This document shows positions 8,360 to 17,311 of a stretch of DNA of 64,000 nt, one piece after another. Source of the stretch: Paraburkholderia nodosa (GTDB lineage Bacteria > Pseudomonadota > Gammaproteobacteria > Burkholderiales > Burkholderiaceae); contig NZ_MCNV01000005.1 in assembly GCF_001718195.1 (NCBI RefSeq), positions 248,001 through 312,000 on the forward strand, read 5' to 3'. Within the stretch, counting starts at the first letter, position 1, and each line of letters starts with the position of its first letter. The notes beneath the pieces were generated by a model. That model was not told the origin of the DNA, searched no databases, and saw nothing but the letters and a program-made list of their open reading frames with translations. The position numbers were made by a program, and so were the translations under genes.

Positions 8360-9981
8360 GTCGACAGTGAAACGCGGGCAAGGTCGTACCAGTTCTGCGC
8401 GGGCACGTTGAATCCTTTCACCTTCGGGCTCGTCGCGAAGTAGCGCGTGAAGGACACGAGCGGGACCGTCGCCGCCTGCTGCTGGAGCAGACCGTTCGCG
8501 TGCTGCCACGCGACGATCGCCTTCGCCTCGTCCACTTCCTGCGAGGCGGCTTCGACGGCCGCTTTCAGTTCAGGTCCGACCAGATCACCGCCGCCGCGCC
8601 CGACGACGTACCCCTGGTACACGATGCGCACCCATAGCGGCGTGACGAAGCCCCACTCCATGGTGATCAGCGCGATTTCCGGCGCGAGCTTCGGCAGGTT
8701 CGACGTGTACGTGAGCCATTCCTGCGAGAGGATGTCGACGTGAATGCCGACCTTGGCAAGGTCGCGCTGAATCCATTCGATGCTGGGCTGATTCGCCTCG
8801 TCGGTGGCGATGGTGAAGCGGATATCGCCGTCCTTGAAGCCCGCATCGGCGAGCAGCTTTCTCGCGGCCTCGGGGTTGTAGGCGTAGTCGCGCTGGTTCG
8901 CGTCGAACGCCGTGTTGCCCGGATTGAGGATGCTGTAGGCGGCACGCGCGTGCCCCTTGAAGAGCGTGTTCGCGAGCCCCTCACGATCGATCGCCTGGAT
9001 GATCGCCTGACGCACGGGCAACTGCTGCGCAAAGCGGTTGCGGAAGTTCCAGCCCAGATAGAGCAAGCCCGCCTGCGCGCTTTCGGGCACGGCGTAGCCG
9101 CTTTGCGTCAGCGTCTCCACGGCGTCGGCCGGGGTGCGCGTGAGAATGTCGATTTCGCCGGCCTGTAATGCCGCGAGCCGCGTTGCATCGTCCGTGATCG
9201 GCCGGAACACGATACGCGCGAGCGGCGCGCGTGCCCCCCAGTACTGGTCGTTGCGCGCCAGCTCCGTTTTCTCGCCGTGCACGCGCTTTACGAGCCGGAA
9301 CGGTCCCGTGCCCGTCGCATGTTCGGCGAGGCCGTCCTGACCGTACTGCTTTAGCGCCTGCGGGCTGAAGATGCCCGACACGTAGTTGCCTTGCGGCAGC
9401 ATGCGCAGGAAGTCGCGAAACGGATGCTTGAACGTGTAGCGCACCGTGTGGTCGTCCAGCACCTCGAACGACTTGAGGTCGCCGTACACCGCCTTCATGA
9501 ACGCGTTCGCCTTGACGTCGTAGTACTCGAAGCCCGGGTCGCTGAAGCGGCGCACGTTGAACTCCACCGCGTGAGCGTCGAAATCGGTGCCATCGTGGAA
9601 TTTGACGTTGGGGCGCAGGTGGAACGTGAAAGTCGTTGCGTCGTCACTGACCTCCCAGCTTTGCGCGAGCGCCGGAATCAGTGGAGGCGGACCCGCCGAG
9701 GCAGGCTTCGACAGATCCTCGGCGACCAGCGATTCGTAGATGTGCCGGTCGATCCGGTACGTCTCCCACGAATACTGGTGGTTGGGATCGTAGACAGTCG
9801 GTTCCTGGTAGGAGCCGACCACGAGCGTGCCGCCGTCCGCGCCCGCCGTGGCGGGCTTGCCGGACGAGGACGTGGTACGCCAGATACCGTAAGTGACGGC
9901 GCCGACGCCAACGGCGGCACCGGCGGCGAGGACCGCACGGCGGCGCGGGTTGCTGGGCGAATCGGGAGGAAGGTTGGACAT
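8356..9981 (-). CDS. Periplasmic substrate-binding protein, SBP family 5 (peptide-type)
   Basis: Binds the substrate of the minus-strand importer in the periplasm (541 aa, usual for family 5). The start MSNLPPDSPSNPRRRAVLAA at 9981 gives an N-terminal arginine cluster before an Ala/Gly-rich hydrophobic stretch, consistent with a Tat or lipid-free Sec signal; the longer upstream frame lacks a signal. Family features are VVGSYQEPTVYDP at the mature start, SWEVSDDATTFTFHLRPNVK with FHDGTDFDA, and GTGPFRL in the middle. First gene of the operon ending in the NtaA-type monooxygenase. The binding specificity cannot be read from sequence. Confidence 0.93.
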   Translation of the reverse strand: MSNLPPDSPSNPRRRAVLAAGAAVGVGAVTYGIWRTTSSSGKPATAGADGGTLVVGSYQEPTVYDPNHQYSWETYRIDRHIYESLVAEDLSKPASAGPPPLIPALAQSWEVSDDATTFTFHLRPNVKFHDGTDFDAHAVEFNVRRFSDPGFEYYDVKANAFMKAVYGDLKSFEVLDDHTVRYTFKHPFRDFLRMLPQGNYVSGIFSPQALKQYGQDGLAEHATGTGPFRLVKRVHGEKTELARNDQYWGARAPLARIVFRPITDDATRLAALQAGEIDILTRTPADAVETLTQSGYAVPESAQAGLLYLGWNFRNRFAQQLPVRQAIIQAIDREGLANTLFKGHARAAYSILNPGNTAFDANQRDYAYNPEAARKLLADAGFKDGDIRFTIATDEANQPSIEWIQRDLAKVGIHVDILSQEWLTYTSNLPKLAPEIALITMEWGFVTPLWVRIVYQGYVVGRGGGDLVGPELKAAVEAASQEVDEAKAIVAWQHANGLLQQQAATVPLVSFTRYFATSPKVKGFNVPAQNWYDLARVSLST

Positions 9982-10441
9982 CGGATGAAGAAATCGCTCG
10001 GTTGTCGAAGGCACGTGCGGCGCTGGCGGATCGCGCGGCAAACGGTCCAAAAACAAAAAGGCTAGATTTGCTGAAGGCACGACACAACCAATGTTTCGTG
10101 CGATCAATATGAGCGGTTTCTGCGAATACTTAATGCAAGGGTGCCAACGAGGCATGCATCAAACGATGCGTTCGATCATTTGTTCAGGTTACCTATGTAT
10201 TGATTGGGCGAACGCGGGCGAGGGCGCCGCGGCTATCGACGCCCTCGCGCTCACTGAGCCTCATGCCGTATCGACCGGCAAGCTCGCGCGTTGCGCCGAA
10301 CGGGCTAGCGGTCGCAGCGCGTCTCGGGGTCATCGTACTTCTCGTGCCAATACTGGCGCTTCCAACAGAAAACTTTCGACCAATCAATGACTTGAAATAT
10401 GCTTTGGTCGCGGCAAACGTGATGGCCCGCAAAGCCTCGTC
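9982..10441. other. Intergenic region upstream of the minus-strand importer operon
   Basis: This should hold the promoter of the operon starting at 9981. It is AT-richer than the flanks near 10080-10140, but I see no convincing -35/-10 pair. Short open frames on both strands lack recognisable domains. The right part borders an IS630 remnant and may include more decayed transposon sequence. Confidence 0.4.
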
Positions 10442-10702
10442 TCAGGTGGATCGACGTCCTCCTAGCGCCATTTTCTGAACCAAAAGGACGTTTTCCCCGC
10501 TGTGGGTGACCCGCGGTTTCGCCGCGACCGTGTTGTTGTCGATGCACTCGGCGCGGCTCAGCACGATCCGCGCGCGAGATGCCAACGCTTGCGCCGTGTT
10601 GCGGCGTATCGTCAGAGCCATGAGCTGCTCGCGTCCCGCTTCGCTCAGCACGAGTTCCGCCTTGGGTATGCCGCTCATTGCAGCCTCTTCATGTTGTGGC
10701 AT
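10442..10702 (-). pseudogene. IS630-family transposase N-terminal remnant
   Basis: The minus-strand frame reads like the winged-helix N-terminus of IS630 transposases: an LSEAGREQLMAL start, then RRNTAQALASRARIVLSRAE, a segment that normally continues into the recognition helix and the DDE domain. After about 75 residues the homology stops; the following 250 bp carry no DDE catalytic segment in any frame. It is therefore a truncated relic with no expected activity. It sits directly downstream of the IclR gene. Confidence 0.7.
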
Positions 10703-10757
10703 TCGCTACACGGTGCTACAGGCAGCAAATTGTTCAACGAACTTGTAACTCACGACA

Positions 10758-11588
10758 CTAGATCCCCAAGAACTGCGCCATTGCCCGCACGGCATGCGAT
10801 GTCGAATTCAGAAGCTCGGACGCCCGCATCAGATCGTCGCGCATCGCCTCGTTGCCGTTGGCGAAAAAGCGGCTCGGGCCGGTGAGGACGATCGCACCCA
10901 GCGCGCGGCCCGACGGTGCCGCGAGTCTCGTGCCGATCGCACTGATGCCGGTGACGTTCTCGTTCTCGTTGATGGCCCATCCCCGCTGCCGAACCAGATC
11001 CAGTTCGGCGAATAGCGCCTCCCGATCCCGAATGCTGGCCGCAGTGCGCGCCGGATAGGGCGCCGCCCCAAGCAGCGCATCGCGCTGTGCGGACGTGCGG
11101 TCACTCAGCAGGATCTTTCCCGATACCGACACATGCAGCGGCGCGGAGACGGTCGTGTCGAAGTAGGGCGCCACGCTGTAGTTGCCCGCGACGCACTCCA
11201 CGGTGACCCGTCGGTCGCCAAAAAACGCGATGAGCAGCACCGATGGCCCGTGCCGCTCCTGGAGCTCGCGCATGAGCGGACTCGTGTCGCGCCGCAGGCG
11301 GTTCAGCGGATGTTCGAGCGGCAGCGGGCACGCAGCCTTTGGCGTGGGGCAGTAAAGCGCGCCTTCCCGATAGACGTAGCCGGCCGCATCCAGCGACTGC
11401 AGCAGGCGATGGCAGGTGCTGGCCGGGAGTCCCACGCTGTCCCCTATCTCCTGAAGGCTCATTGGCCGTGCCGCTTCATTGAGCCTCGCAAGTACCGTGA
11501 GCCCGCGCGCCAGCGCGCCCGATTCTGGTTCGCGCCGCTCGGCAGCGAGTGCACCCGGGCTCAATTTGCTGGTGTCGATGGTCGTCAT
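10758..11588 (-). CDS. IclR-family transcriptional regulator
   Basis: A 276-aa regulator. The N-terminal winged helix covers about 22-80 (SGALARGLTVLARLNEA, then LQEIGDSVGLPASTCHRLLQ as the recognition helix). The C-terminal IclR effector domain covers about 95-276, with VECVAGN, PLHVSVSGKILLSD and INENENVTGISAIGT motifs. I chose the ATG at 11588 (MTTIDTSKL); the longer frame starting at 11702 lacks a recognisable domain. The gene is divergent from the binding-protein gene at 11792 with 203 bp between, which contains two palindromes. It most likely controls the 11792-28891 cluster and itself. The effector is unknown. Confidence 0.93.
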   Translation of the reverse strand: MTTIDTSKLSPGALAAERREPESGALARGLTVLARLNEAARPMSLQEIGDSVGLPASTCHRLLQSLDAAGYVYREGALYCPTPKAACPLPLEHPLNRLRRDTSPLMRELQERHGPSVLLIAFFGDRRVTVECVAGNYSVAPYFDTTVSAPLHVSVSGKILLSDRTSAQRDALLGAAPYPARTAASIRDREALFAELDLVRQRGWAINENENVTGISAIGTRLAAPSGRALGAIVLTGPSRFFANGNEAMRDDLMRASELLNSTSHAVRAMAQFLGI

Positions 11589-11716
11589 CGCAGGCTGACC
11601 TCGACGGAAAGACTGGCACATCGCGTGGCACCGGATGCGGCGGCGAATCTGGGTGACCTGAATTGCATATATGAATTGCTTCGTTGAGCGGCCAGGGGGC
11701 AACCCCTAGAATAAAA

Positions 11717-11732
11717 CGGAATCGTAATTCCG
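11717..11732. promoter_or_regulatory. Palindrome CGGAAT-N4-ATTCCG, candidate IclR operator
   Basis: A perfect 6-bp inverted repeat with a 4-bp spacer lies between the divergent IclR and binding-protein genes. IclR-family operators are often GGAA/TTCC-type palindromes of this size. The role is inferred from position and shape only. Confidence 0.45.
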
Positions 11733-11750
11733 AAATATTGCACAAATTGA

Positions 11751-11767
11751 CCTATTTATGGAATAGG
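11751..11767. promoter_or_regulatory. Palindrome CCTATT-N5-AATAGG, second candidate operator
   Basis: A perfect 6-bp inverted repeat with a 5-bp spacer sits about 25 bp before the start of the binding-protein gene, where a repressor could block transcription or ribosome loading. It differs in sequence from the palindrome at 11717, so one of the two may serve another regulator. Confidence 0.35.
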
Positions 11768-11791
11768 CCGATTTGATAAGAGCTCAACTTC

Positions 11792-13402
11792 ATGTCCACA
11801 CGCAGAGAATTCCTGATCGGAGCCAGTGCGGTGATCGGTGGCAGCCTGTTTGGCGACTTCGCCTCAGGAGCTGTCGCTGCAACGCCGTCGGGCACGACGC
11901 TGGTAGCCAATACCTTGCCCGAGCCGGCCGGTCTTGCCGCGGGTTCGACGCCGGCCAATCCGACCAATGTCGTGTCGAGCAACCTGTTCGACGGGCTCAT
12001 CACCTACGACGAGCAGTTCCGGCCCGTGCCGCAACTCGCGACCTCGTGGACTGAATCGGCGGATCGCCGCACGATCACTTTCAGGCTGCGCGACGACGTC
12101 AAATGGCACGACGGTACACCGTTCACGTCGGCGGACGTGCAGTACTCGATCATGGAAGTCTCGAAGAAAGTCCACCCGATCGCGAGGCCAACTTTTGCGC
12201 AGATCATTGCGGTGGACACGCCCGATCCTCACACAGCCGTGTTCCGGCTCGCGCAACCTTCGCCGGTGATCTGGTCGTATCTCGATACCTCGTCCGCGTT
12301 CATTTTCCCGAAGCATCTGTACGCCGGTACCGATCCGCTGACCAATCCATACAACGCGAAGCCGGTCGGCACGGGTGCGTTCGTCTTCAAGGAATGGAAT
12401 CGCGGCAACTACATCCGTCTCGCGAAAAACCCGGACTACTGGGACAAGGGCAAACCGCGCGTCGACGAACTGATCTTCCGCATAATTCCCGATGCGAGTG
12501 CACGCAGCATCGCCCTGCAGAATGGCAGCGTGCAGTACGCGCCGCTCACGCCGGTATCGCTCGTGGAAGCGCGCCGGCTTGAGCAGAATCCGTCGCTCGT
12601 CGTCGATACGAAGGGCTGGCGCTCGAACGCGCCGATGTTTTTCATGGACTTCAACCTGCGGCAGAAGCGCTTTCAGGACGTGCGAGTGCGCCAGGCGATC
12701 GCCCATGCAATCAACCTGAAGCTGCTGACGAAAACCGTCTTCTACGACTTCGCCACGCCCGCGACTGGCCCTGTACCCAGTTACCAGGCGCGCTTCTATA
12801 CCGCTGACACACCGCAATACCCGTACGACCCGCAAAAAGCTGAAGCGCTGCTGGACGCCGCCGGCTTTCCAAGAGGCGCGGACGGTGTGCGGATGCGCTT
12901 TAACCATCTGAACCATACCTACGGCGAAGACTTTCAGCGCGCGGGACAGTTCATCCAGCAGCAACTCAAGCGCATCGGCGTCGAAGTCACCCTGGTCAAC
13001 TACGATCTGCCGACCTATCTGCGCAAGATCTACACCGACCACGACTTCGACACGATGAACGTGTTCTATGCGGCGTTCGCCGATCCGCAGATCGGCGTGA
13101 TTCGCCGCTTCTGGTCGAAGAACATCATCAGCGGCGCGGCATGGAGCAATGGCTCCGGGTACGCATCCGAGGAGATGGACAAAACGATCGAATCGATTCA
13201 GACCGAGCAGGATGCCGAAAGGCGGACCCAGGCGATCCATCAGTTGCAAGTGATCGCACAGCGCGACCTGCCGTCGATCTCGCTCGCCGAACTCAAGTTC
13301 TTCCGCATCTATTCGCGCAACCTGCAAAACGTCAACACCACGCCGATCGGCGTGTATGCGTCGCTCGACGACGTGAACGTCGGCGCAGCCACCCATGGCT
13401 GA
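11792..13402 (+). CDS. Tat-exported substrate-binding protein, SBP family 5 (first of a paralogous pair)
   Basis: A 536-aa periplasmic binding protein for the importer that follows. The N-terminus MSTRREFLIGASAVIGG matches the twin-arginine pattern (S/T-R-R-x-F-L), with cleavage likely near AVAA. Family-5 features include NLFDGLITYDEQFRPVPQL, VKWHDGTPFTSADVQYS, and GTGAFVFKEWNRGNY in the centre. It is a close paralogue of the protein at 17308, which lies at the other end of the same transporter operon. The last 8 bp overlap the DppB-type permease. First gene of a 17-kb co-directional run, divergent from the IclR gene. Confidence 0.94.
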   Translation: MSTRREFLIGASAVIGGSLFGDFASGAVAATPSGTTLVANTLPEPAGLAAGSTPANPTNVVSSNLFDGLITYDEQFRPVPQLATSWTESADRRTITFRLRDDVKWHDGTPFTSADVQYSIMEVSKKVHPIARPTFAQIIAVDTPDPHTAVFRLAQPSPVIWSYLDTSSAFIFPKHLYAGTDPLTNPYNAKPVGTGAFVFKEWNRGNYIRLAKNPDYWDKGKPRVDELIFRIIPDASARSIALQNGSVQYAPLTPVSLVEARRLEQNPSLVVDTKGWRSNAPMFFMDFNLRQKRFQDVRVRQAIAHAINLKLLTKTVFYDFATPATGPVPSYQARFYTADTPQYPYDPQKAEALLDAAGFPRGADGVRMRFNHLNHTYGEDFQRAGQFIQQQLKRIGVEVTLVNYDLPTYLRKIYTDHDFDTMNVFYAAFADPQIGVIRRFWSKNIISGAAWSNGSGYASEEMDKTIESIQTEQDAERRTQAIHQLQVIAQRDLPSISLAELKFFRIYSRNLQNVNTTPIGVYASLDDVNVGAATHG

Positions 13403-14420
13403 CCTGTCCGCCTGCGCCGCGAAGCGCGAGACCGGCAAGCCGCGCCGCGCGCTGCCGTATCCGCTGCGGCGGCTCGTTCAGGCGATACCGCTCGTCATAC
13501 TCATAGCCGTGCTGAACTTCTTCTGCCTGCGGCTCGCGCCGGGCGATCTCGCCGACGTGATGGCGGGCGAGGCAGGCGCGGCGACGCCCGAATACCTGGC
13601 CGCGCTGCGCCACCAGTTCGGCACGGACCAGCCGCTCGCGATGCAGTTTTTCGCGTACCTGAACCGGATTGCTCACCTCGATCTGGGGTGGTCGTTCCGC
13701 TACAACGAATCGGTGCTCCGGTTGATTCTCGACCGTCTGCCTGCCACGGCGCTGCTGATGGTCGGCGCACTCGTGATCGCGCTACTGTTCGGCTGTGCGG
13801 CCGGCACTGTGGCGGCCGTGTCGCGGCGCCGCTGGATCGACATTGCGGTTTCCGTGCTCGCCACGCTCGGTTTCGCCACACCGCTGTTCTGGCTCGGGCT
13901 CATGCTGATGGTGCTGTTCTCCGCGCGTCTGCACTGGTTGCCGGCGGGCGGCATCGCCACGCCGGGTGTGACCGCGACCGGCTGGCCGCATATCCGCGAT
14001 CTCGCCGCGCATATGGTGCTGCCGGTGTTTTGCCTCGCCGCGTACTACGTCGCCATCTATGCCCGGTTGATGCGCGCATCGGTGCTCGAAGTGAGCCACC
14101 TGGACTTCGTGCGCACCGCGCGGGCGAAGGGCGCCTCGCGAATCGCGACCATCGTTTCGCACGTGATCCCAAACGCACTGCTGCCGATTGTCACGATGAC
14201 CGCGCTGCAATTCGGCGCGCTCTTCAGCGGGTCGGTCGCGATCGAAACCGTGTTCAGCTGGCCGGGTCTCGGACAACTGGCGCTCGACGCGGTCGCTTCG
14301 CGCGATCTGAATCTGCTGCTGGGCATTCTCTTCATCAGTTCTGTCCTGGTGCTGCTCGTCAATCTGAGTGTCGATCTTGCCTACGGATGGTTCGACCCGC
14401 GCATCGAGGTAGAGCGATGA
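13395..14420 (+). CDS. ABC transporter permease, DppB-type
   Basis: Inner-membrane permease (341 aa). Start ATG at 13395 overlaps the binding-protein stop (ATGGCTGA). After a basic N-terminus the first helix is at about 30-50, then LRLAPGDLADVMAGEAG, which is the DppB periplasmic signature. Five more helices follow, with an EAA loop (FVRTARAKGASRIATIVSHV) at about 235-254 and SGSVAIETVFSWPGLGQL near the end. It is coupled to the DppC-type gene by ATGA. Confidence 0.93.
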   Translation: MADLSACAAKRETGKPRRALPYPLRRLVQAIPLVILIAVLNFFCLRLAPGDLADVMAGEAGAATPEYLAALRHQFGTDQPLAMQFFAYLNRIAHLDLGWSFRYNESVLRLILDRLPATALLMVGALVIALLFGCAAGTVAAVSRRRWIDIAVSVLATLGFATPLFWLGLMLMVLFSARLHWLPAGGIATPGVTATGWPHIRDLAAHMVLPVFCLAAYYVAIYARLMRASVLEVSHLDFVRTARAKGASRIATIVSHVIPNALLPIVTMTALQFGALFSGSVAIETVFSWPGLGQLALDAVASRDLNLLLGILFISSVLVLLVNLSVDLAYGWFDPRIEVER

Positions 14421-15286
14421 GCGATGTTCCGATGACCCATCAGCGAACGAGCCAGCGGCTCTGGCAGCACGTCACGCATTCGCCCAGCTTGACGATCGGT
14501 GCGTTGCTGCTGCTCGCGGTCTGCGTCCTTGCGGCCGGCGCGTCGTACTTCACGCACAACGATCCGCTCGACATGGTGGGCACGCCGTTCACCTGGCCCG
14601 GCGCCGACCCGGCGTTTCCGCTCGGTACCGACATGATGGGACGCGACATGTTCAGCGGCATCGCCTACGGAGCGCGCGTGTCGCTCGAAATCGGCGTCGC
14701 GGCCGGGCTGCTTGCCGCCGCAGCCGGGCTCGTGATCGGCGCGGTGGCGGGCTTCTACGGCGGCCTCGTGGACGATCTGCTCATGCGTGTCACCGAACTG
14801 TTCCAGACCATGCCGGCGCTCCTCTTCACCATCGTTATGGTGGTCGTGCTGCACCCGAGCGTCACGACCATCGTGATTGGTGTGGCGCTCACCAACTGGC
14901 CGCAGGTCGCGCGCCTCGTGCGGGCGGAAGCGCTTCGGGTGGGCCGCGCGGAATACGTCCAGGCCGCGATCGTGATCGGCATGAGCCGGCCGCGCATCGT
15001 GGTCACGCATGTGCTGCCGAACGTCGCGACCACGGCCATCGTGATGATCTCGATCCTCGCGGGCAACGCGATCCTGACCGAAGCCGTGCTGTCGTTCCTC
15101 GGGCTCGGCGATCCTAACGTGATTACGTGGGGCAGCATGATCGGATCGGGCCGTGAGGCGCTGCAGACCGCGTGGTACATGACCGCGCTCCCCGGCTTTG
15201 CCGTGCTGGTGACGGTGCTGAGCCTGAACCTGATCGGCAATGGACTGAACGATCTCGCCAATCCGCATCGCAGAAGGGCGCGATGA
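14417..15286 (+). CDS. ABC transporter permease, DppC-type
   Basis: Inner-membrane permease (289 aa). The ATG at 14417 overlaps the previous stop as ATGA. It carries the DppC loop LGTDMMGRDMFSGIAYGARV at about 74-93, then five helices with an EAA loop (YVQAAIVIGMSRPRIVVTHV) and a TEAVLSFLGLGDPN segment. It ends [19 protein letters not shown]. Part of a complete six-gene importer (two binding proteins, two permeases, two ATPases). Confidence 0.93.
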   Translation: MSDVPMTHQRTSQRLWQHVTHSPSLTIGALLLLAVCVLAAGASYFTHNDPLDMVGTPFTWPGADPAFPLGTDMMGRDMFSGIAYGARVSLEIGVAAGLLAAAAGLVIGAVAGFYGGLVDDLLMRVTELFQTMPALLFTIVMVVVLHPSVTTIVIGVALTNWPQVARLVRAEALRVGRAEYVQAAIVIGMSRPRIVVTHVLPNVATTAIVMISILAGNAILTEAVLSFLGLGDPNVITWGSMIGSGREALQTAWYMTALPGFAVLVTVLSLNLIGNGLNDLANPHRRRAR

Positions 15287-16296
15287 GCGGCGCGCCCTTG
15301 CTAGACGTCGACGGTCTGAGCATCGCATTCGATGCCGCAAGCGGCGGCGCGCCTGCGGTCGACGAACTGTCGTTGACGATCCGTCCGGGCGAAACGCTCG
15401 CGCTGGTCGGCGAATCGGGTTGCGGCAAATCGACGACCGCACTCGCCCTGATGGGCCTGCTCGACACCCGCCGTACGCGGGTCAGCGCCAACCGCCTGAG
15501 CTTCGACGGCACCGATCTTTCGCGCCTGCCGGAAGCGTCGTGGCGCCGGCTGCGTGGCGGCAGCATCGGCATGATCTTCCAGGACCCGCTGGCGGCGCTG
15601 AATCCGGTGCGCACGGTTGGCCGTCAGATCGGCGAAGCGCTGAGTCTGCATCGTGGCCTGACCGGTCGCGCGGCGCGCAGCGAAACGCTCGAACTGCTGC
15701 GACAGGTCGGCATACCGGAACCCGCACGCCGCATCGATGATTATCCGCACCGGCTTTCGGGCGGTATGCGCCAGCGCGTCCTGATCGCGATGGCGCTCGC
15801 GGGACAGCCGCGCCTTCTGATCGCCGACGAGCCCACCACCGCGCTCGATGTCACGATTCAGGCGCAGATTCTCGCGCTCCTCGGCAGCTTGCAGCAGCAG
15901 ACGGGCATGGCGCTGCTGCTGATTACCCATGATCTTGGCATCGTCGGACAACTCGCGCATCGCGTCGCGGTGATGTACGCCGGCCGCAAGATCGAAGAGC
16001 GGCCGGTGCACGAACTCTTCGACGATCCGCGCCACCCGTACACGCAGCGTCTGCTCGCTGCGAGACCACGCCGTAGCGCGGCGCGGGAACGGCTGACCGA
16101 GATTCCGGGCGCGGTGCCGGCGCCTGGCGCCGTGGCAGGCGGTTGTGCCTTCGCGCCGCGCTGCGAATTCGCACATGCCGTCTGCCGTGACGCCGTGCCT
16201 GCCTGGCGGCCGCTCGGCGAAGGCGGCATGCGCTGTGTGCGGGATACACGCGCTGTTGGCGACCACGTGAACGACAGGAGGAGCCATGCTGCTTGA
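15283..16296 (+). CDS. ABC transporter ATPase, DppD-type
   Basis: A 337-aa ATPase. The ATG at 15283 is coupled (ATGA) to the permease stop. Motifs in order: Walker [10 protein letters not shown] at about 45-53, [26 protein letters not shown], Walker [12 protein letters not shown], and THDLGIV. The C-terminus carries the oligopeptide/dipeptide-type extension [16 protein letters not shown] with conserved cysteines. Unlike the two fused ATPases elsewhere in the window, this operon keeps the DppD and DppF partners as separate genes. Confidence 0.94.
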   Translation: MSGAPLLDVDGLSIAFDAASGGAPAVDELSLTIRPGETLALVGESGCGKSTTALALMGLLDTRRTRVSANRLSFDGTDLSRLPEASWRRLRGGSIGMIFQDPLAALNPVRTVGRQIGEALSLHRGLTGRAARSETLELLRQVGIPEPARRIDDYPHRLSGGMRQRVLIAMALAGQPRLLIADEPTTALDVTIQAQILALLGSLQQQTGMALLLITHDLGIVGQLAHRVAVMYAGRKIEERPVHELFDDPRHPYTQRLLAARPRRSAARERLTEIPGAVPAPGAVAGGCAFAPRCEFAHAVCRDAVPAWRPLGEGGMRCVRDTRAVGDHVNDRRSHAA

Positions 16297-17311
16297 GGTC
16301 GACGGCCTGAGCGTGCGCTATCACACGCGGCGCGGCGCGCTGACCGCGATCGACGCGTTGTCGCTCGGCGTGGAGCGCGGCGAAACCCTGGGACTCGTCG
16401 GCGAGTCCGGCTGCGGCAAGAGTTCGCTCGGCAAGGCCATCGTGCGACTGATCGAGCCGGCGTCGGGCACCGTGCGTCTGGACGGCGAGGACCTTGGCGG
16501 CTTGACCCAGGCGCAATGGCTGCCGTGGCGCAGGCGCATGCAGATGGTGTTCCAGGACCCATTGAGCGCGCTCGACCCGCGCAAGACCGTGCGCCGCGCG
16601 TTGACGCTGCCGCTCGACGTGCATCGCATCGGCACGCGGGCGCAACGGCGCGAGCGGGTCGACGCGCTGCTGCATCGTGTAGGACTCGCACCCGCCCTGG
16701 CGGAGCGTATGCCGCACGAACTGTCGGGCGGGCAGCGGCAGCGCGTGAACATCGCGCGCGCGCTCAGTCTCGATCCCGACGTGCTGATCTGCGACGAACC
16801 GGTCTCCGCACTCGATGTATCGCTGCAGGCACAGGTGCTGAATCTGCTCGCCGATCTGCAGCGCGAGCGCGGGACTGCCTGCCTCTTCATCAGTCACGAC
16901 CTCGCGGCCGTGGGCTATCTAGCCGACCGCATCGCGGTCATGTATCTCGGCCAGATCGTCGAAATGCTGCCGCGTGAACGACTGTGGCGCGACGCGGCGC
17001 ATCCCTATACGCAACTGCTGATCGAATCGATTCCGACGCGTGGCGCGCCGTTGCCGGCGCCTTCGTCCGCCGAGCTGCCGAATCCTTATGCGCCGCCCGT
17101 CGGCTGCCGGTTCCAGCAGCGTTGTCCGCATGTCCAGCCGGTCTGTCGCGAAGTGCCGCCAGAGCGGGTCGAGGTCGGCCGCGCGCATGTCGTGGCCTGC
17201 CACCTGTATCGCGACGGCGCGCCAGTCGCGCTGCCCGTTCATCGCGCGCCGCTTGCCGTCACGACGGACGCTCAGCGCCAACCCGAAGCGAAGAAGGAGT
17301 ACCTGATTTGA
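16286..17311 (+). CDS. ABC transporter ATPase, DppF-type
   Basis: The 341-aa partner ATPase, overlapping the DppD-type gene by 11 bp with AGGAGG just before its ATG. It shows Walker [52 protein letters not shown] and SHDLAAV. The C-terminal extension (VGCRFQQRCPHVQPVC) is typical of DppF. Its stop codon TGA overlaps the TTG start of the second binding-protein gene, so all six transporter genes are translationally linked. Confidence 0.94.
   Translation: MLLEVDGLSVRYHTRRGALTAIDALSLGVERGETLGLVGESGCGKSSLGKAIVRLIEPASGTVRLDGEDLGGLTQAQWLPWRRRMQMVFQDPLSALDPRKTVRRALTLPLDVHRIGTRAQRRERVDALLHRVGLAPALAERMPHELSGGQRQRVNIARALSLDPDVLICDEPVSALDVSLQAQVLNLLADLQRERGTACLFISHDLAAVGYLADRIAVMYLGQIVEMLPRERLWRDAAHPYTQLLIESIPTRGAPLPAPSSAELPNPYAPPVGCRFQQRCPHVQPVCREVPPERVEVGRAHVVACHLYRDGAPVALPVHRAPLAVTTDAQRQPEAKKEYLI

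Noticed and set aside
11864-13438. A 524-codon open frame on the minus strand.
   Set aside because: It is fully antisense to the receptor gene at 11792, has no recognisable domain and reflects the GC-rich codon bias that keeps complementary frames open.
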